Source: Mesorhizobium sp. B1-1-8 (GTDB taxonomy: Bacteria > Pseudomonadota > Alphaproteobacteria > Rhizobiales > Rhizobiaceae). Taken from it: a stretch of 64,000 bases of DNA. Within the stretch, counting starts at the first letter, position 1, and every line of letters begins with the position of its first letter. The stretch covers positions 1,302,001-1,366,000 of the forward strand of contig NZ_CP083956.1 of the NCBI RefSeq assembly GCF_006442795.2. Direction: 5' to 3'. Position numbers and translations under genes: made by a program. Below are positions 10,162 through 19,621 of the stretch, one piece after another. The notes beneath the pieces were generated by a model. The model was not told where the DNA came from, did no database searches, and was given only the letters and a program-made list of their open reading frames with translations.

Positions 10162-11478
10162 ATGACCGATACGACGTCCACCCAGCAGGCCGACACCGCA
10201 CGTGCTTCCGAACTCGGCGCGGTGGCCCGGTTCCTGAAGGCGACCGAGATCGACACGCGCATGCTCGGCATGATCGGCGCGCTGCTGGTCATCTGGATCG
10301 GCATACACATCTTGTCGGGAGGCCTCTTCCTGACGCCGCGCAATCTGTGGAACCTGTCGGTGCAAACCTCCTCGGTCGCGATCATGGCGACCGGCATGGT
10401 GTTAGTCATCGTCATGCGCAACATCGACCTTTCGGTCGGGTCCGTCGAAGGCGTGGTCGGCATGATCATGGGTGTGGCACAGGCAGAATTCCTCGTTCGA
10501 GTGATCGGCTTCCAGCTCGGTAATCCCTGGCTTTGGATTGTAGCGCTGGCCGTCGGCGTCGTGCTTGGCCTCGTCATCGGCGCGTTCCAGGGTTTCATCA
10601 TCGCCTATATGGAGGTCCCGGCGTTCATCGTGACGCTGGGTGGCCTGCTGGTCTGGCGCGGCATGGCCTGGTTGATAACCAGCGGCCGCACCGTTGCGCC
10701 GCTCGACGCCACCTTCCAGCTTATGGGTGGCGGGCCGCGTGGCTCGATCGGCGGCCCAGCCAGCTGGGTTGTTGGCGTCGTTGCCTGTGCGGCGGTGGCC
10801 TTCATGCTGTTCAATGGCCGCTCGCAGCGCAAACGGTTCAAATTCCCGCTGCGTCCGATCTGGGCGGAGATGTTACTGGGCGCGGTCGCCTGCGCCGCCA
10901 TCCTTGGCGCCGTCTGGATCGCCAATTCCTATCCCTGGCCGGTCGGCATCGTGCGCCAATACGCCGAGCAACACGGCATCGCGATTCCGGAAGGCGGGCT
11001 GTTCATCGCGCATGGCATCGCCATACCGGTGCTGATGGCAGTGGCGGTCGGCATCGTCATGACCTTCATCACCAAGCGCACCCGCTTCGGGCGCTATGTC
11101 TTCGCCATCGGCGGCAATCCGGAAGCTGCTTCCCTCGCCGGCATCAACACGCGCTGGGTGACAATGAAGGTGTTCATGATCATGGGCGTGCTCGCCTCGA
11201 TCAGCGCGGCGATCTCGTCGGCCCGCCTCAATGCATCGACCAACGCACTCGGCACGCTGGACGAGTTGCTGGTGATCGCGGCGGCGGTCATCGGCGGCAC
11301 GTCGCTCGCCGGCGGCTCCGGCACGGTGTTGGGCGCCATGCTCGGCGCGCTGCTGATGCAGTCGCTACAGTCCGGCATGGTGCTGCTCGGCATCGATTCG
11401 CCGCTGCAGAGCATCGTTGTCGGTGCCGTGCTCGTCGTCGCCGTTTGGCTCGATACCGTCTATCGCAAACGGGTCTAG
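10162..11478 (+). CDS. xylH: Xylose-type sugar ABC transporter permease
   Basis: A 438-residue inner-membrane permease of the XylH/RbsC family, at the usual XylH length and longer than RbsC. Family landmarks are [20 protein letters not shown], the [17 protein letters not shown] segment and the C-terminal [22 protein letters not shown]. The start ATG has GGGAGGAAA upstream. A central region (about residues 215-300) carries an RKRFKFPL loop and an extra membrane pair, as in XylH. The next gene starts 14 bases after its stop. Confidence 0.92.
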   Translation: MTDTTSTQQADTARASELGAVARFLKATEIDTRMLGMIGALLVIWIGIHILSGGLFLTPRNLWNLSVQTSSVAIMATGMVLVIVMRNIDLSVGSVEGVVGMIMGVAQAEFLVRVIGFQLGNPWLWIVALAVGVVLGLVIGAFQGFIIAYMEVPAFIVTLGGLLVWRGMAWLITSGRTVAPLDATFQLMGGGPRGSIGGPASWVVGVVACAAVAFMLFNGRSQRKRFKFPLRPIWAEMLLGAVACAAILGAVWIANSYPWPVGIVRQYAEQHGIAIPEGGLFIAHGIAIPVLMAVAVGIVMTFITKRTRFGRYVFAIGGNPEAASLAGINTRWVTMKVFMIMGVLASISAAISSARLNASTNALGTLDELLVIAAAVIGGTSLAGGSGTVLGAMLGALLMQSLQSGMVLLGIDSPLQSIVVGAVLVVAVWLDTVYRKRV

Positions 11479-11492
11479 GAGGAAAGGCGATC

Positions 11493-12290
<798 letters not shown>

Positions 12291-12390
12291 GGCTGAAAGA
12301 TAGCCGGCAAACAGATGTGCCTGTCGATGTGCCAGCCGCCACGATGACTTGGTCTTGCCATTGTATTGGCCCGGAGACTTCCCCATAAAG

Positions 12391-14043
12391 GTGATCATCC
12401 ATGGGCCATTCCTTGCGTTGAAAAAGCTCTTTCCGATCGTCGCCTTCATCGCCGTCGCGCTGATCAGCCTGACGATGGCGGGCTTCGCCTATTTCGCCAC
12501 CCAGGAGGCGGCACGCATCAAATTCGAGGGGACCGCCGACGACGCGCTCAATCGCATCGAAAGCCGCATCGATCTGCATCTGTCGCTGCTGCGTTCGACA
12601 AAGGCGCTGTTCGATGCCCGCAACGGCGACATCACGCGCGGCGAGTTCAACGCCTTCTTCACGGCGCTCGACATCGACGACAATTTTGCCGGCCTGCGCG
12701 GCATCGGTTTTCTCAAACTGGCCAAGACCGGCGACGAGGCGGCGGTCGAGCGCGACATCCTGCACGACCACGGCTCGGCGCATCCGGTCTATCCGGCCAC
12801 CAGTGAGCAGCAATGGCGAACGCCGATCGTGCTTTTCGAGCCGCTCGATACGTCCAACCAGTCGTTCATCGGCTTCGACATGTTCAGCGAGCCGGCTCGG
12901 CGAACGGCGATCGAGAAAGCGATGGCCGACGACCAGCAGCATGCCAGCGGCCTTGTCCAACTCGGCCAGGCCATGGGCGCGAAGCAGACCTTTCCGGGGT
13001 TCCTGGTCTTCGTGCGGCTCAATGTCGAAACCGCGCCGGACGTCATCAATGCCAGCCGCTCGTCGACCGCCGGCTTTCTTTACGCCGCCTTCCGCGCCAA
13101 CGAGCTGTTCCAGACCGCGCTCAGCCACGCACCGCTGCTGCCGGTCAATGTCGAGGTCTATGACGGCAAGCCGGAGGCCGGCAATCTCTTGTTTCGCTCG
13201 CAGGCTCCGCCGGCGCAACCCTTCGCCGCAAAGCTTGTGGCGCGCCGCGACATCGTCGTGGCCGGCCGGCCCTGGACGGTGCTGTTCCGGCCGACCAGTG
13301 CGTTTTCACCGCCTTCCTCGCGCGCCATTCCGGTGATGCTCGGGCTGTTCGGCCTGCTGCTTGCCGGCGCCATTGCCCTGGTGGCGCGCTATCAGGAGCG
13401 TGCCTATGACGCGAAGTCGCTGCTGCACGAAGCGACCGAAAAGAGCCTGCTGGAAAAGGACCTGATCCTGCAGGAGATGAAGCACCGGATCAAGAATTCG
13501 ATCACAAGGGTGCTGGCGATCGCGCGGCAGACTGCCTCGCAGGCCACCGACGTGAAGGAATTTTCCGCATCGTTTTCGGCCCGGCTGCAGGCGATGGCCG
13601 CTTCGCAGGACATGCTGACGCGCTCGCGCTGGCAGAAAGCCGATCTCGGCGACCTGCTGCGCATCGAGCTCGGTCAGGTTTTCGGCAAGGATTTTCCCGA
13701 AGGCATATTGTCGGGGCCGCAAGTGCTGCTCGACGAGACAACGACGCAGGCGCTCGGCCTGACCTTTCACGAACTCGCCACCAATGCGCTGAAATATGGC
13801 GAGGCCGGCAATTCCGTTGGCGCGCTCAAGGTCGACTGGGCGGTCGAGGGACGCGGGCGGGAGCGGACGCTGGTATTCAACTGGCGCGAGGCCGGGCAAA
13901 AACAGCTGGAGGCACCGGCCAAGACCGGGTTCGGCACCAAGCTGATCGACCTCAACGTCACGCGCGAGCTGCGCGGCACGATCAGACGAGACTATCAGGC
14001 CGATGGTCTGAAGGTGGAAATCCGCATCCCGCTGACCGCCTGA
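12391..14043 (+). CDS. CHASE-domain HWE-family sensor histidine kinase
   Basis: A membrane kinase with an N-terminal membrane helix ([19 protein letters not shown]), a periplasmic CHASE ligand-binding domain of about 270 residues, a second helix ([18 protein letters not shown]) and a cytoplasmic HWE kinase. The phospho-His is in [20 protein letters not shown] and the N box is [17 protein letters not shown]. The start is uncertain: GTG 12391 has GGAG 14 bases upstream, but TTG 12349 or TTG 12418 are possible. HWE kinases often feed PhyR-type regulators, and phyR is 2.9 kb away. A partnership is inferred, not shown. Confidence 0.85.
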   Translation: MIIHGPFLALKKLFPIVAFIAVALISLTMAGFAYFATQEAARIKFEGTADDALNRIESRIDLHLSLLRSTKALFDARNGDITRGEFNAFFTALDIDDNFAGLRGIGFLKLAKTGDEAAVERDILHDHGSAHPVYPATSEQQWRTPIVLFEPLDTSNQSFIGFDMFSEPARRTAIEKAMADDQQHASGLVQLGQAMGAKQTFPGFLVFVRLNVETAPDVINASRSSTAGFLYAAFRANELFQTALSHAPLLPVNVEVYDGKPEAGNLLFRSQAPPAQPFAAKLVARRDIVVAGRPWTVLFRPTSAFSPPSSRAIPVMLGLFGLLLAGAIALVARYQERAYDAKSLLHEATEKSLLEKDLILQEMKHRIKNSITRVLAIARQTASQATDVKEFSASFSARLQAMAASQDMLTRSRWQKADLGDLLRIELGQVFGKDFPEGILSGPQVLLDETTTQALGLTFHELATNALKYGEAGNSVGALKVDWAVEGRGRERTLVFNWREAGQKQLEAPAKTGFGTKLIDLNVTRELRGTIRRDYQADGLKVEIRIPLTA

Positions 14044-14082
14044 GCGGCCGACGCCTTCAGCGGCTGATCATAGATCCGGCGG

Positions 14083-14111
14083 AAAAAACGGAGGCCGGCA
14101 AGCGGCCTCCG
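14083..14111 (-). terminator. Intrinsic terminator of the glycine-zipper lipoprotein gene
   Basis: On the minus strand CGGAGGCCG pairs with CGGCCTCCG across a 5-base loop (14089-14111) and is followed by TTTTTTCC. It lies 23 bases past the lipoprotein stop and also faces the end of the convergent CHASE kinase. Confidence 0.85.
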
Positions 14112-14134
14112 GAGTGATGCCGATCGATCGCAGC

Positions 14135-14380
14135 TTAATTGCAGCGAGCCGTGTAAATCCGGCCGTGACGATTGCGATACTGACAATAACCATTATCCAG
14201 ACGGCGATAGAGCAGGCCGCCAAGCGCGCCGGCGCCGGCGCCGATGAGCGCACCCTTGCCGCCACCCACGATGCCACCGATGGCCGCGCCGCCCAAGGTG
14301 CCCACGCTCACGTCCTTCTCCGTGCTGGTGCAGCCGCTGACGGCGACCACGGCAACCATGGCAATGATCATCTTCCGCAT
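14135..14380 (-). CDS. Small glycine-zipper outer-membrane-type lipoprotein
   Basis: An 81-residue predicted lipoprotein. A short signal peptide ends in the lipobox VSGC, so Cys is the likely lipidated residue. The body is a glycine zipper (GTLGGAAIGGIVGGGKGALIGAGAGALGG) resembling the SlyB/17-kDa surface antigen class, followed by a short basic, Tyr-rich tail with two Cys. ATG 14380 is chosen because GAGGAG sits 7 bases upstream; a GTG 15 bases earlier would overlap that ribosome site. An intrinsic terminator follows. Role: envelope integrity, inferred from the family. Confidence 0.8.
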   Translation of the reverse strand: MRKMIIAMVAVVAVSGCTSTEKDVSVGTLGGAAIGGIVGGGKGALIGAGAGALGGLLYRRLDNGYCQYRNRHGRIYTARCN

Positions 14381-14575
14381 AGAATTGCTCCTCACTTTTG
14401 TCCTCGCTTTCGGCAGTACCGACAGTCATTTAGCACGAAAAAAAGGGCTTTGCCTGCCCCGATCTTATTGTTGCTGAACATAGTCTTTTTCGGGGCGCGC
14501 GCCGTTCGACGCGACGAGCGCGCCGGAGACCTGCAGCGACGCCTCGAGCGGGAAACATGGTTTAGCCGATGGCCG

Positions 14576-15547
14576 TCAGTCCGTCTCGAAATTGCCGTGC
14601 GGCACCATAAGACGGTATTCGAGACGGTTTGCTCTGATATCGAGCGTGGCGGTGCCGTTGAGCGACGTCGGCACGACACGTTCAAGCGCGACGCTGCCAA
14701 AGCGCTTTTTATTGCGCTGGCCGGCGCCGATTGTCTCAGACCACGTCAGCGACAGGCCGGGCGCCTCGGCCGCGGCGGTCTCCAGTCTCGCGCGCACCTC
14801 GACATGGCCGTCCGGCCGCGACAGCGCGCCATAGCTTACCGAATTCACCGCGAGCTCATGCACCGCCAGCCCGATATGCAGGGCGGCGTTGGGATTGAGG
14901 TAGGGGTTTTCGCCTTCGAAACGCAGGCTCCGCTTGGGGTCGGCGCTGTAGCGGCCGACCTGGCCGGATACGAGTTCGTGCAGCGCTGCTCCCCGCCAGT
15001 TGGAGGATGTCACCAGATCCTGTGACGAGGCGAGAGACTGAAGGCGTCCTCGAAAACGCGTCAGGAAGTCGCCCAGCGTCTCCGAGTAGCGCCCGGTCTG
15101 CGTGGCGATGCTCTGGATAATGGCCAGCAGGTTCTTCGAACGGTGGCTGACTTCGCGCAGCAGCGTCTTCAGCGTCTGCTCGCGGTGTTTCTGCTCCGTC
15201 GTCTCGACCATGGTGGTGACGACACCTTGCACGTCGCCGGCATCGCCGCGATCGGCATCGATCCACACGTGGAACCAGCGGACGCCGTTGCTGGCGGGAA
15301 TGCTGAGCTCAAGACGGTCCGCCTGGCCCGATTCGACGACCTTGCGCTTGGCATTGTTGATCCGCTCTGCCTGCCCGGGTGGAAGCAAGTCCTTCTCGTT
15401 GGCGGTATCGGATGCCCACGGCGCGCGCATGTTGCGCGCCCAGACCGTCTTCATCTCCCGGTCCTGATAGAGAACCGAAATTCCGGCATTGTGCAGCGCG
15501 TGCAGCAGCGCCCTTCCAAGCTGCATCCCGCTTTCCGCCGGGTGCAT
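14576..15547 (-). CDS. PAS-HWE sensor histidine kinase
   Basis: A soluble kinase of about 323 residues. A PAS fold (about residues 10-115; LYQDREMKTVWARNMR, RWFHVWIDADRGDAGDVQG) precedes an HWE dimerisation box LREVSHRSKNLLAIIQSIATQ and an ATPase with N box HIGLAVHELAVNSVSYGAL. ATG 15547 is preferred because GAGGAGGAGG lies 9 bases upstream; the frame is open for 20 more codons to 15607. It is one of three HWE kinases within about 9 kb of phyR and is a candidate to phosphorylate PhyR or the single-domain regulator at 17.9 kb (inference). Confidence 0.85.
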   Translation of the reverse strand: MHPAESGMQLGRALLHALHNAGISVLYQDREMKTVWARNMRAPWASDTANEKDLLPPGQAERINNAKRKVVESGQADRLELSIPASNGVRWFHVWIDADRGDAGDVQGVVTTMVETTEQKHREQTLKTLLREVSHRSKNLLAIIQSIATQTGRYSETLGDFLTRFRGRLQSLASSQDLVTSSNWRGAALHELVSGQVGRYSADPKRSLRFEGENPYLNPNAALHIGLAVHELAVNSVSYGALSRPDGHVEVRARLETAAAEAPGLSLTWSETIGAGQRNKKRFGSVALERVVPTSLNGTATLDIRANRLEYRLMVPHGNFETD

Positions 15548-15752
15548 GGCAATGACCTCCTCCTCGCCATGCATTTTGTCGCCTTTGTCTCCTGCCGTGG
15601 AGCGCATCGATCCACTCGCCCAGGCTCAATGGTTTATTCGGAATGGATCCCCGTAAAAGGTCCGCCGAGCGGCTTCCCGTGGAGGACTCCGCCCGGCGGT
15701 GGCTGGAAACCGTTTGAGGGGTGCGGCTTCCAGTGTTCAGCCGCTGATGCCG

Positions 15753-15917
15753 TCATACTCTTCTGGACAGACCGGCGATAAGCGAAATGACCAAGAAGGC
15801 GAGGAAAATGAAGAACAGTATCTGCGCGATCCCAGCCGAGGTTCCGGCTATGCCGCCGAAGCCAAGCGCGCCGGCGATGATCGCAACAACGAGGAACACG
15901 AGCGCCCAATAAAGCAT
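15753..15917 (-). CDS. DUF1328-family small membrane protein
   Basis: A 54-residue protein of two membrane helices ([20 protein letters not shown] and [17 protein letters not shown]) joined by a Gly/Ala-rich turn, ending in an Arg-rich tip. Length and sequence fit the DUF1328 family, often stress-induced and of unknown function. ATG 15917 follows AAGGAGA; the frame extends 20 codons upstream without support. An exact EcfG-type promoter lies 31 bp upstream. Confidence 0.88.
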   Translation of the reverse strand: MLYWALVFLVVAIIAGALGFGGIAGTSAGIAQILFFIFLAFLVISLIAGLSRRV

Positions 15918-15947
15918 GATGCGTCTCCTTCTTATGTCGTGTGAAAA

Positions 15948-15972
15948 AACGTGGCTCGATGGCGTTTGTTCC
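15948..15972 (-). promoter_or_regulatory. EcfG-type promoter of the DUF1328 gene
   Basis: Minus-strand GGAAC (15968-15972), 16 bases, CGTT (15948-15951). This is the alphaproteobacterial general-stress sigma consensus. Confidence 0.85.
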
Positions 15973-16058
15973 ACCATTTGCCGAAAAAGACGATCCCGCG
16001 GGAGGCTTTTTAAAGGCTTTTTACAAGGCGAATTAAAAGGCGAAATTCCGCGCGACCC

Positions 16059-16081
16059 GATGTGAGGCTCAGCCTCACATC
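16059..16081. repeat. 23-bp inverted repeat downstream of phyR
   Basis: GATGTGAGGCT, one central C, then the exact reverse complement. It starts 30 bases past the phyR stop. There is no T-tract on either strand. It could be an mRNA 3'-end stem for phyR or a protein site upstream of the DUF1328 promoter. Confidence 0.5.
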
Positions 16082-16111
16082 AAAGCTTGAACCATCATGG
16101 ATTGGAATGGA

Positions 16112-16906
16112 TCAGGCGGCCGCCTTGGCCTGGCGATCGAAGAAAAGCGCCTGGCTGATCAGCGCCTTGACCATGTCGGGGTTGAACGGCTTGGTCACCA
16201 GAAACGCCGGTTCAGGACGCTCGCCGGTCAGCAGGCGTTCGGGGAAGGCGGTGATGAAGATCACCGGCACCGGCGTCGAAGACAGGATCTCGTTCACCGC
16301 CTCGATGCCTGAACTGCCGTCGGCAAGCTGGATGTCGGCCAGAACCATTTTCGGGCGCGTCCTGCCGAACATGGCTACCGCCTCGGCGTGCGTGCGCGCG
16401 GTGCCGACGACGCGGTGGCCAAGACTTTCGACCATCTCCTCGATGTCCATCGCAATCAGCGGCTCGTCCTCGATGATCAGCACGTCGGTCGCGACCTGGC
16501 GCGATATCTCGGTGCTTGCCTGGGCGAGCAGATCGGAGAACTCCTGCTCGTCGGCGTCGAGGATCTCGGCCGCCTCGTCTTCGCTGAAGCCCTCCACGGC
16601 AACCAGCAGGAATGCCTGCCTCGGCCGCGGCGCGATCGCATTCAAATTGGCGGCTGCCCGCTGCTCCCAGGCGGTCTGGGCGTGCTCTTGCGGCACGCGG
16701 ATGGCAATCGAGGTGAACAGCCTGGCAAAAACCTTGTAGAGCGCGATACGGTCGCTCGACGCCTTGGGGAAGATGGCGGTGTCGGCGATGATGGCTTCGA
16801 GCATCGCGGCGACCAGCGCGTCGCCGCTTTCCTGTGATCCCGAAACAGCGCGCGAGAAGCGACGCAGGAAGGGCAGGTGCGGAGCGATGGTGGCGGACAG
16901 GCTCAT
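16112..16906 (-). CDS. phyR: General stress response regulator PhyR
   Basis: A 264-residue protein with a sigma-like N-terminal half (about 1-135, with the region-4-like PRPRQAFLLVAVEGFSEDEA) and a C-terminal receiver (141-260). The receiver has E146-D147, phospho-acceptor D191 in LADIQL, T219 and K239 (VTKPFN). When phosphorylated, the sigma-like half binds NepR and frees EcfG (partner switching). The ATG follows GGGAGAC. It is divergent from nepR-ecfG, and both arms have exact EcfG-type promoters, so the system should amplify itself. Confidence 0.97.
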   Translation of the reverse strand: MSLSATIAPHLPFLRRFSRAVSGSQESGDALVAAMLEAIIADTAIFPKASSDRIALYKVFARLFTSIAIRVPQEHAQTAWEQRAAANLNAIAPRPRQAFLLVAVEGFSEDEAAEILDADEQEFSDLLAQASTEISRQVATDVLIIEDEPLIAMDIEEMVESLGHRVVGTARTHAEAVAMFGRTRPKMVLADIQLADGSSGIEAVNEILSSTPVPVIFITAFPERLLTGERPEPAFLVTKPFNPDMVKALISQALFFDRQAKAAA

Positions 16907-16971
16907 ATTTGACGTCTCCCTCAGATGACGTTGTTTTGAAAGTCAGGCTGATTGCAAGCCCCAACGAGACC

Positions 16972-16996
16972 AACGCCGGCTTGCAGAAAAAGTTCC
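16972..16996 (-). promoter_or_regulatory. EcfG-type promoter of phyR
   Basis: Minus-strand GGAAC (16992-16996), N16, CGTT (16972-16975), 66 bp upstream of the phyR ATG. Its -35 lies only 9 bases from the -35 of the divergent nepR promoter. Confidence 0.9.
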
Positions 16997-17005
16997 GCCG
17001 GCTGT

Positions 17006-17030
17006 GGAACTAAATTAGCAGGTGGGCGTT
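17006..17030 (+). promoter_or_regulatory. EcfG-type promoter of nepR-ecfG
   Basis: GGAAC (17006-17010), N16, CGTT (17027-17030), 94 bp before the nepR ATG. Indicates positive autoregulation of ecfG together with its anti-sigma. Confidence 0.92.
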
Positions 17031-17123
17031 TCGCGGTAACGGGATGGGTAACCAGACGACGATGCCGCTTGCGTTATGATATCTGGTTCCAAGACGGCTC
17101 GGGTGCTGGAAATTAGGGCGAAT

Positions 17124-17327
17124 ATGAAAGAAATGACGAAGAACACAACCGCCGGTGCCGTGAACAGGCACCGGAGTGTCGATGGCAGTCCACTCGGACC
17201 GAACTCCGAAATCGCCCGCAAACTCAAGCAATATTACGACGAACTGGTCTCCGACCACGTTCCGGATCGATTCGCTCAGTTGCTCAGCCAGCTGGAACAG
17301 ACCGAACCCGCCCCGAAAAAGGATTGA
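17124..17327 (+). CDS. nepR: Anti-sigma factor NepR
   Basis: A 67-residue NepR-type anti-sigma. The conserved core is SEIARKLKQYYDELVSDHVP followed by DRFAQLLSQLEQ; these two helices clamp EcfG or the sigma-like half of PhyR. ATG 17124 is preferred as it gives the usual family length; the frame is open 16 codons upstream to 17076. ecfG follows after 3 bases, so the two are made in step. Confidence 0.93.
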   Translation: MKEMTKNTTAGAVNRHRSVDGSPLGPNSEIARKLKQYYDELVSDHVPDRFAQLLSQLEQTEPAPKKD

Positions 17328-17330
17328 GTC

Positions 17331-17882
17331 ATGGCGGCGGTCTCCCAAAGCTTCAAGACCGAGTTGCTCGGTGCGATACCGAGCCTGCGCGCCTTTGCGG
17401 TGTCGCTGACGCAGAATGCCGACAAGGCCGACGACCTGGTCCAGGAAACGCTGGTCAAAGCGTGGGACAAGCATGAGAGTTTTCAGCCCGGCACCAACCT
17501 CAAGGCCTGGCTGTTCACCATCCTGCGCAACGAATTCTATTCGCAAATGCGCAAGCGCGGCCGCGAGGTGCAGGACAGCGACGGCATCATGACCGCCAGG
17601 CTCGCCGTCCACCCGGCCCAGCATGGACAGCTCGACCTGAAGGATTTTCGCGGGGCCCTCGAACAGCTGCCGGAGGATCAGCGCGAAGCCATCATCCTGA
17701 TCGGCGCTTCCGGCTTCTCCTACGAGGAGGCGGCCGAGATTTGCGGCTGCGCGGTCGGCACGATCAAAAGCCGGGTGAGCCGGGCGCGCACCAGGCTGCA
17801 GGAGATCCTCAAGATCTCCGGCGAGGACGAATATGGTCCCGATGCGATCTCGGCAACCGTGACCGGCTCCAACGCCGCCTGA
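17331..17882 (+). CDS. ecfG: General stress ECF sigma factor EcfG
   Basis: A 183-residue group ECF15 sigma factor. Region 2 contains DDLVQETLVKAWDK and LKAWLFTILRNEFYSQMRK. Region 4 contains QLPEDQREAIILIGASGFSYEEA and the helix-turn-helix CAVGTIKSRVSRAR. It directs RNA polymerase to GGAAC-N16/17-CGTT promoters, of which eight exact copies lie within 7.2 kb. It is coupled to nepR and divergent from phyR. S. meliloti names this protein RpoE2. Confidence 0.95.
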   Translation: MAAVSQSFKTELLGAIPSLRAFAVSLTQNADKADDLVQETLVKAWDKHESFQPGTNLKAWLFTILRNEFYSQMRKRGREVQDSDGIMTARLAVHPAQHGQLDLKDFRGALEQLPEDQREAIILIGASGFSYEEAAEICGCAVGTIKSRVSRARTRLQEILKISGEDEYGPDAISATVTGSNAA

Positions 17883-17915
17883 CATCCTGCCTGAGCCGGC
17901 GAGCCGCCGATGTCG

Positions 17916-18296
17916 TCAAGCCGCCTTGGCGCGTCCGCAGGCGGCGGCCAGGGCTTCGATCAGATCGTCCCCCGAATAAGGTTTGGTGACCAGCCGGACG
18001 TCCGGAAAAGAGCCTTCGATCTCATCTGGGTTCGAATATCCGGAGGCAAAGACGAAGGGCATGCCGGCACGGCTGAGCCGCCTGGCAAAGTCGAGCGTCG
18101 AAACGCCGCCCAGCATCAGGTCGATTACGGCCGCGTCGAAGCGCGACGGTAGTTCCTGCTCGTCGACCTCGGTCAGTTGGCGCGCGGTCACCACCTCGGC
18201 GGCGCCGTAGTCGCGGCACAGTTGTTCGACATCCATCGCAATGAGGAGTTCGTCTTCGAGAACAAGGATGCGCAATCCGTCAAGCAATGGTGGCAC
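17916..18296 (-). CDS. Single-domain response regulator
   Basis: A 126-residue stand-alone receiver with acidic residues in VLEDE, phospho-Asp in AVIDLMLGG, Ser in FASGYS and Lys in VTKPYS. The FASGYS segment resembles the FAT-GUY class of single-domain regulators (e.g. SdrG, MrrA) that take part in alphaproteobacterial stress phosphorelays. The GTG start is supported by GGAGGAG about 10 bases upstream. It is convergent with ecfG. No EcfG-type promoter was found for it. It may shuttle phosphate between the HWE kinases and PhyR (inference). Confidence 0.88.
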   Translation of the reverse strand: MPPLLDGLRILVLEDELLIAMDVEQLCRDYGAAEVVTARQLTEVDEQELPSRFDAAVIDLMLGGVSTLDFARRLSRAGMPFVFASGYSNPDEIEGSFPDVRLVTKPYSGDDLIEALAAACGRAKAA

Positions 18297-18392
18297 CTGT
18301 GGCGTCTCCTCCGCAGGGCGCAGTCATGGGCGGTATTTGCGCCAATGTCATTTAAAAAAGACGTGGATGAAAGAGTGGCGCCGCCAGCCGGC

Positions 18393-18417
18393 GGAACCTC
18401 GACCCGCTTCGAGCGTT
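18393..18417 (+). promoter_or_regulatory. EcfG-type promoter of the Crp/Fnr regulator gene
   Basis: GGAAC (18393-18397), N16, CGTT (18414-18417), 41 bp before the start codon. Confidence 0.87.
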
Positions 18418-18458
18418 TCCATGTGCCCTTAGGGTAGGGATTTCGAAGAGGGGTCGAA

Positions 18459-19208
18459 ATGTCCAGCCAGCAAGTGCGTACGTTTGCAAGTCGCCAATAT
18501 CCTTGCGAGAAGTGCCCGTTGCGGCCGCTGCCGGCCTTCCGGGACTTCGACAAGCAGGAGCTGTCGTTCGTCAGCACCTTCAAGCGAGGCGAACTCGCCG
18601 TCGACAGGGGCGCCACGGTGCTGGTCGAAGGCAGCCACAGCGCGCATCTCTACACGGTGCTTTCAGGATGGGCGTTCCGCTACAAGCTGTTGCCCGACGG
18701 GCGCCGGCAGATCCTCAACTATTCCATGCCAGGCGATCTCGTCGGCCTGCAAGGCAGCCTGATGGGAGAGATGCAGCATTCGGTCGAGGCGCTGTCGCCA
18801 ATGCTGCTTTGCGTCTTCGAGCGCGAGCAACTGCATGAGCTCTATCGCAATCATCCCGGGCTCGCCTACGACATCACCTGGATCGCGTCGCGTGAAGAGC
18901 GCATGCTGGATGAGAATCTGCTCAGCATAGGCCGTCGCACCGCGCTCGAACGCGCCGCCTATCTCATCGCCTTCATTGTCAGGCGCGCCCGCGGCACCGG
19001 CGTCACCGGCAAGGTCCCGATCACTCAGCAGCACGTCGCCGATACGCTGGGTCTTTCGCTCGTTCACACCAACAAGACGATCCGCAAGCTGATGGATCGC
19101 AAGCTGATCCACTGGCGCGATGGCGGCTGTGAGGTCGTCGACTATGAAGGCTTGAAAAAGCTCGCCCGCTGGCAAGGCCTGGGCGAGGAGCGCCGGCCGC
19201 TGATCTGA
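18459..19208 (+). CDS. Crp/Fnr-family transcriptional regulator under stress-sigma control
   Basis: A 249-residue regulator with an N-terminal cyclic-nucleotide-like beta barrel (about 40-150) and a C-terminal winged helix (ITQQHVADTLGLSLVHTNKTIRKLMDR). C16 and C19 in YPCEKCPLR and C118 resemble three of the four FNR iron-sulfur ligands, but the third N-terminal Cys is missing, so a canonical 4Fe-4S oxygen sensor is doubtful. An exact EcfG-type promoter sits just upstream, which would make it a second-tier regulator in the stress response. Confidence 0.88.
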   Translation: MSSQQVRTFASRQYPCEKCPLRPLPAFRDFDKQELSFVSTFKRGELAVDRGATVLVEGSHSAHLYTVLSGWAFRYKLLPDGRRQILNYSMPGDLVGLQGSLMGEMQHSVEALSPMLLCVFEREQLHELYRNHPGLAYDITWIASREERMLDENLLSIGRRTALERAAYLIAFIVRRARGTGVTGKVPITQQHVADTLGLSLVHTNKTIRKLMDRKLIHWRDGGCEVVDYEGLKKLARWQGLGEERRPLI

Positions 19209-19232
19209 ACGGAATTTGGCCCGCCGGGGATC

Positions 19233-19257
19233 GGAACCTTGGCACTGACCGCACGTT
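19233..19257 (+). promoter_or_regulatory. EcfG-type promoter of the ElaB-like/holin-like pair
   Basis: GGAAC (19233-19237), N16, CGTT (19254-19257), 30 bp before the ATG. Confidence 0.88.
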
Positions 19258-19287
19258 GAAACGGAAGTAAACGCAAGGAGTTAAGCG

Positions 19288-19614
19288 ATGGCGACCGCCA
19301 CAGGCAAATCCACGGCAGATGATCCTTCCACCGCCGATCTCGAAGCCGATATTCGGCAGTTGAGAGCCGATATAGAGGAGCTCACCAAGCAGTTGGCCAA
19401 GACCAGCGAGCATGGTTATGGCGCGGCCAAACGTGCCGCAGCCGACGGCGTCGAGCAGCTTCGGGCCCAAGGCGAAGCAGCCTTCGAGAGCATGCGCGGC
19501 AGCGCCCAGGATCTTGAGGCGCAGATCGTGGCCAGCGTTCGCGAAAAGCCGGTGACGTCGCTGGCAATCGCCGCCGGCGTGGGTTTCCTGTTCGCGCTTC
19601 TCTCCCGCCGCTAG
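19288..19614 (+). CDS. ElaB/YqjD (DUF883)-like membrane-anchored protein
   Basis: A 108-residue protein: a charged helix likely to coil (DLEADIRQLRADIEELTKQL), a linker, and one C-terminal membrane helix (VTSLAIAAGVGFLFALLSRR) ending in two Arg. This is the ElaB/YqjD layout, a tail-anchored inner-membrane protein; E. coli YqjD binds ribosomes in stationary phase. It has AAGGAG before its ATG and an EcfG-type promoter, and is followed after 7 bases by the holin-like gene. Confidence 0.86.
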   Translation: MATATGKSTADDPSTADLEADIRQLRADIEELTKQLAKTSEHGYGAAKRAAADGVEQLRAQGEAAFESMRGSAQDLEAQIVASVREKPVTSLAIAAGVGFLFALLSRR

Positions 19615-19621
19615 CCTGCAA

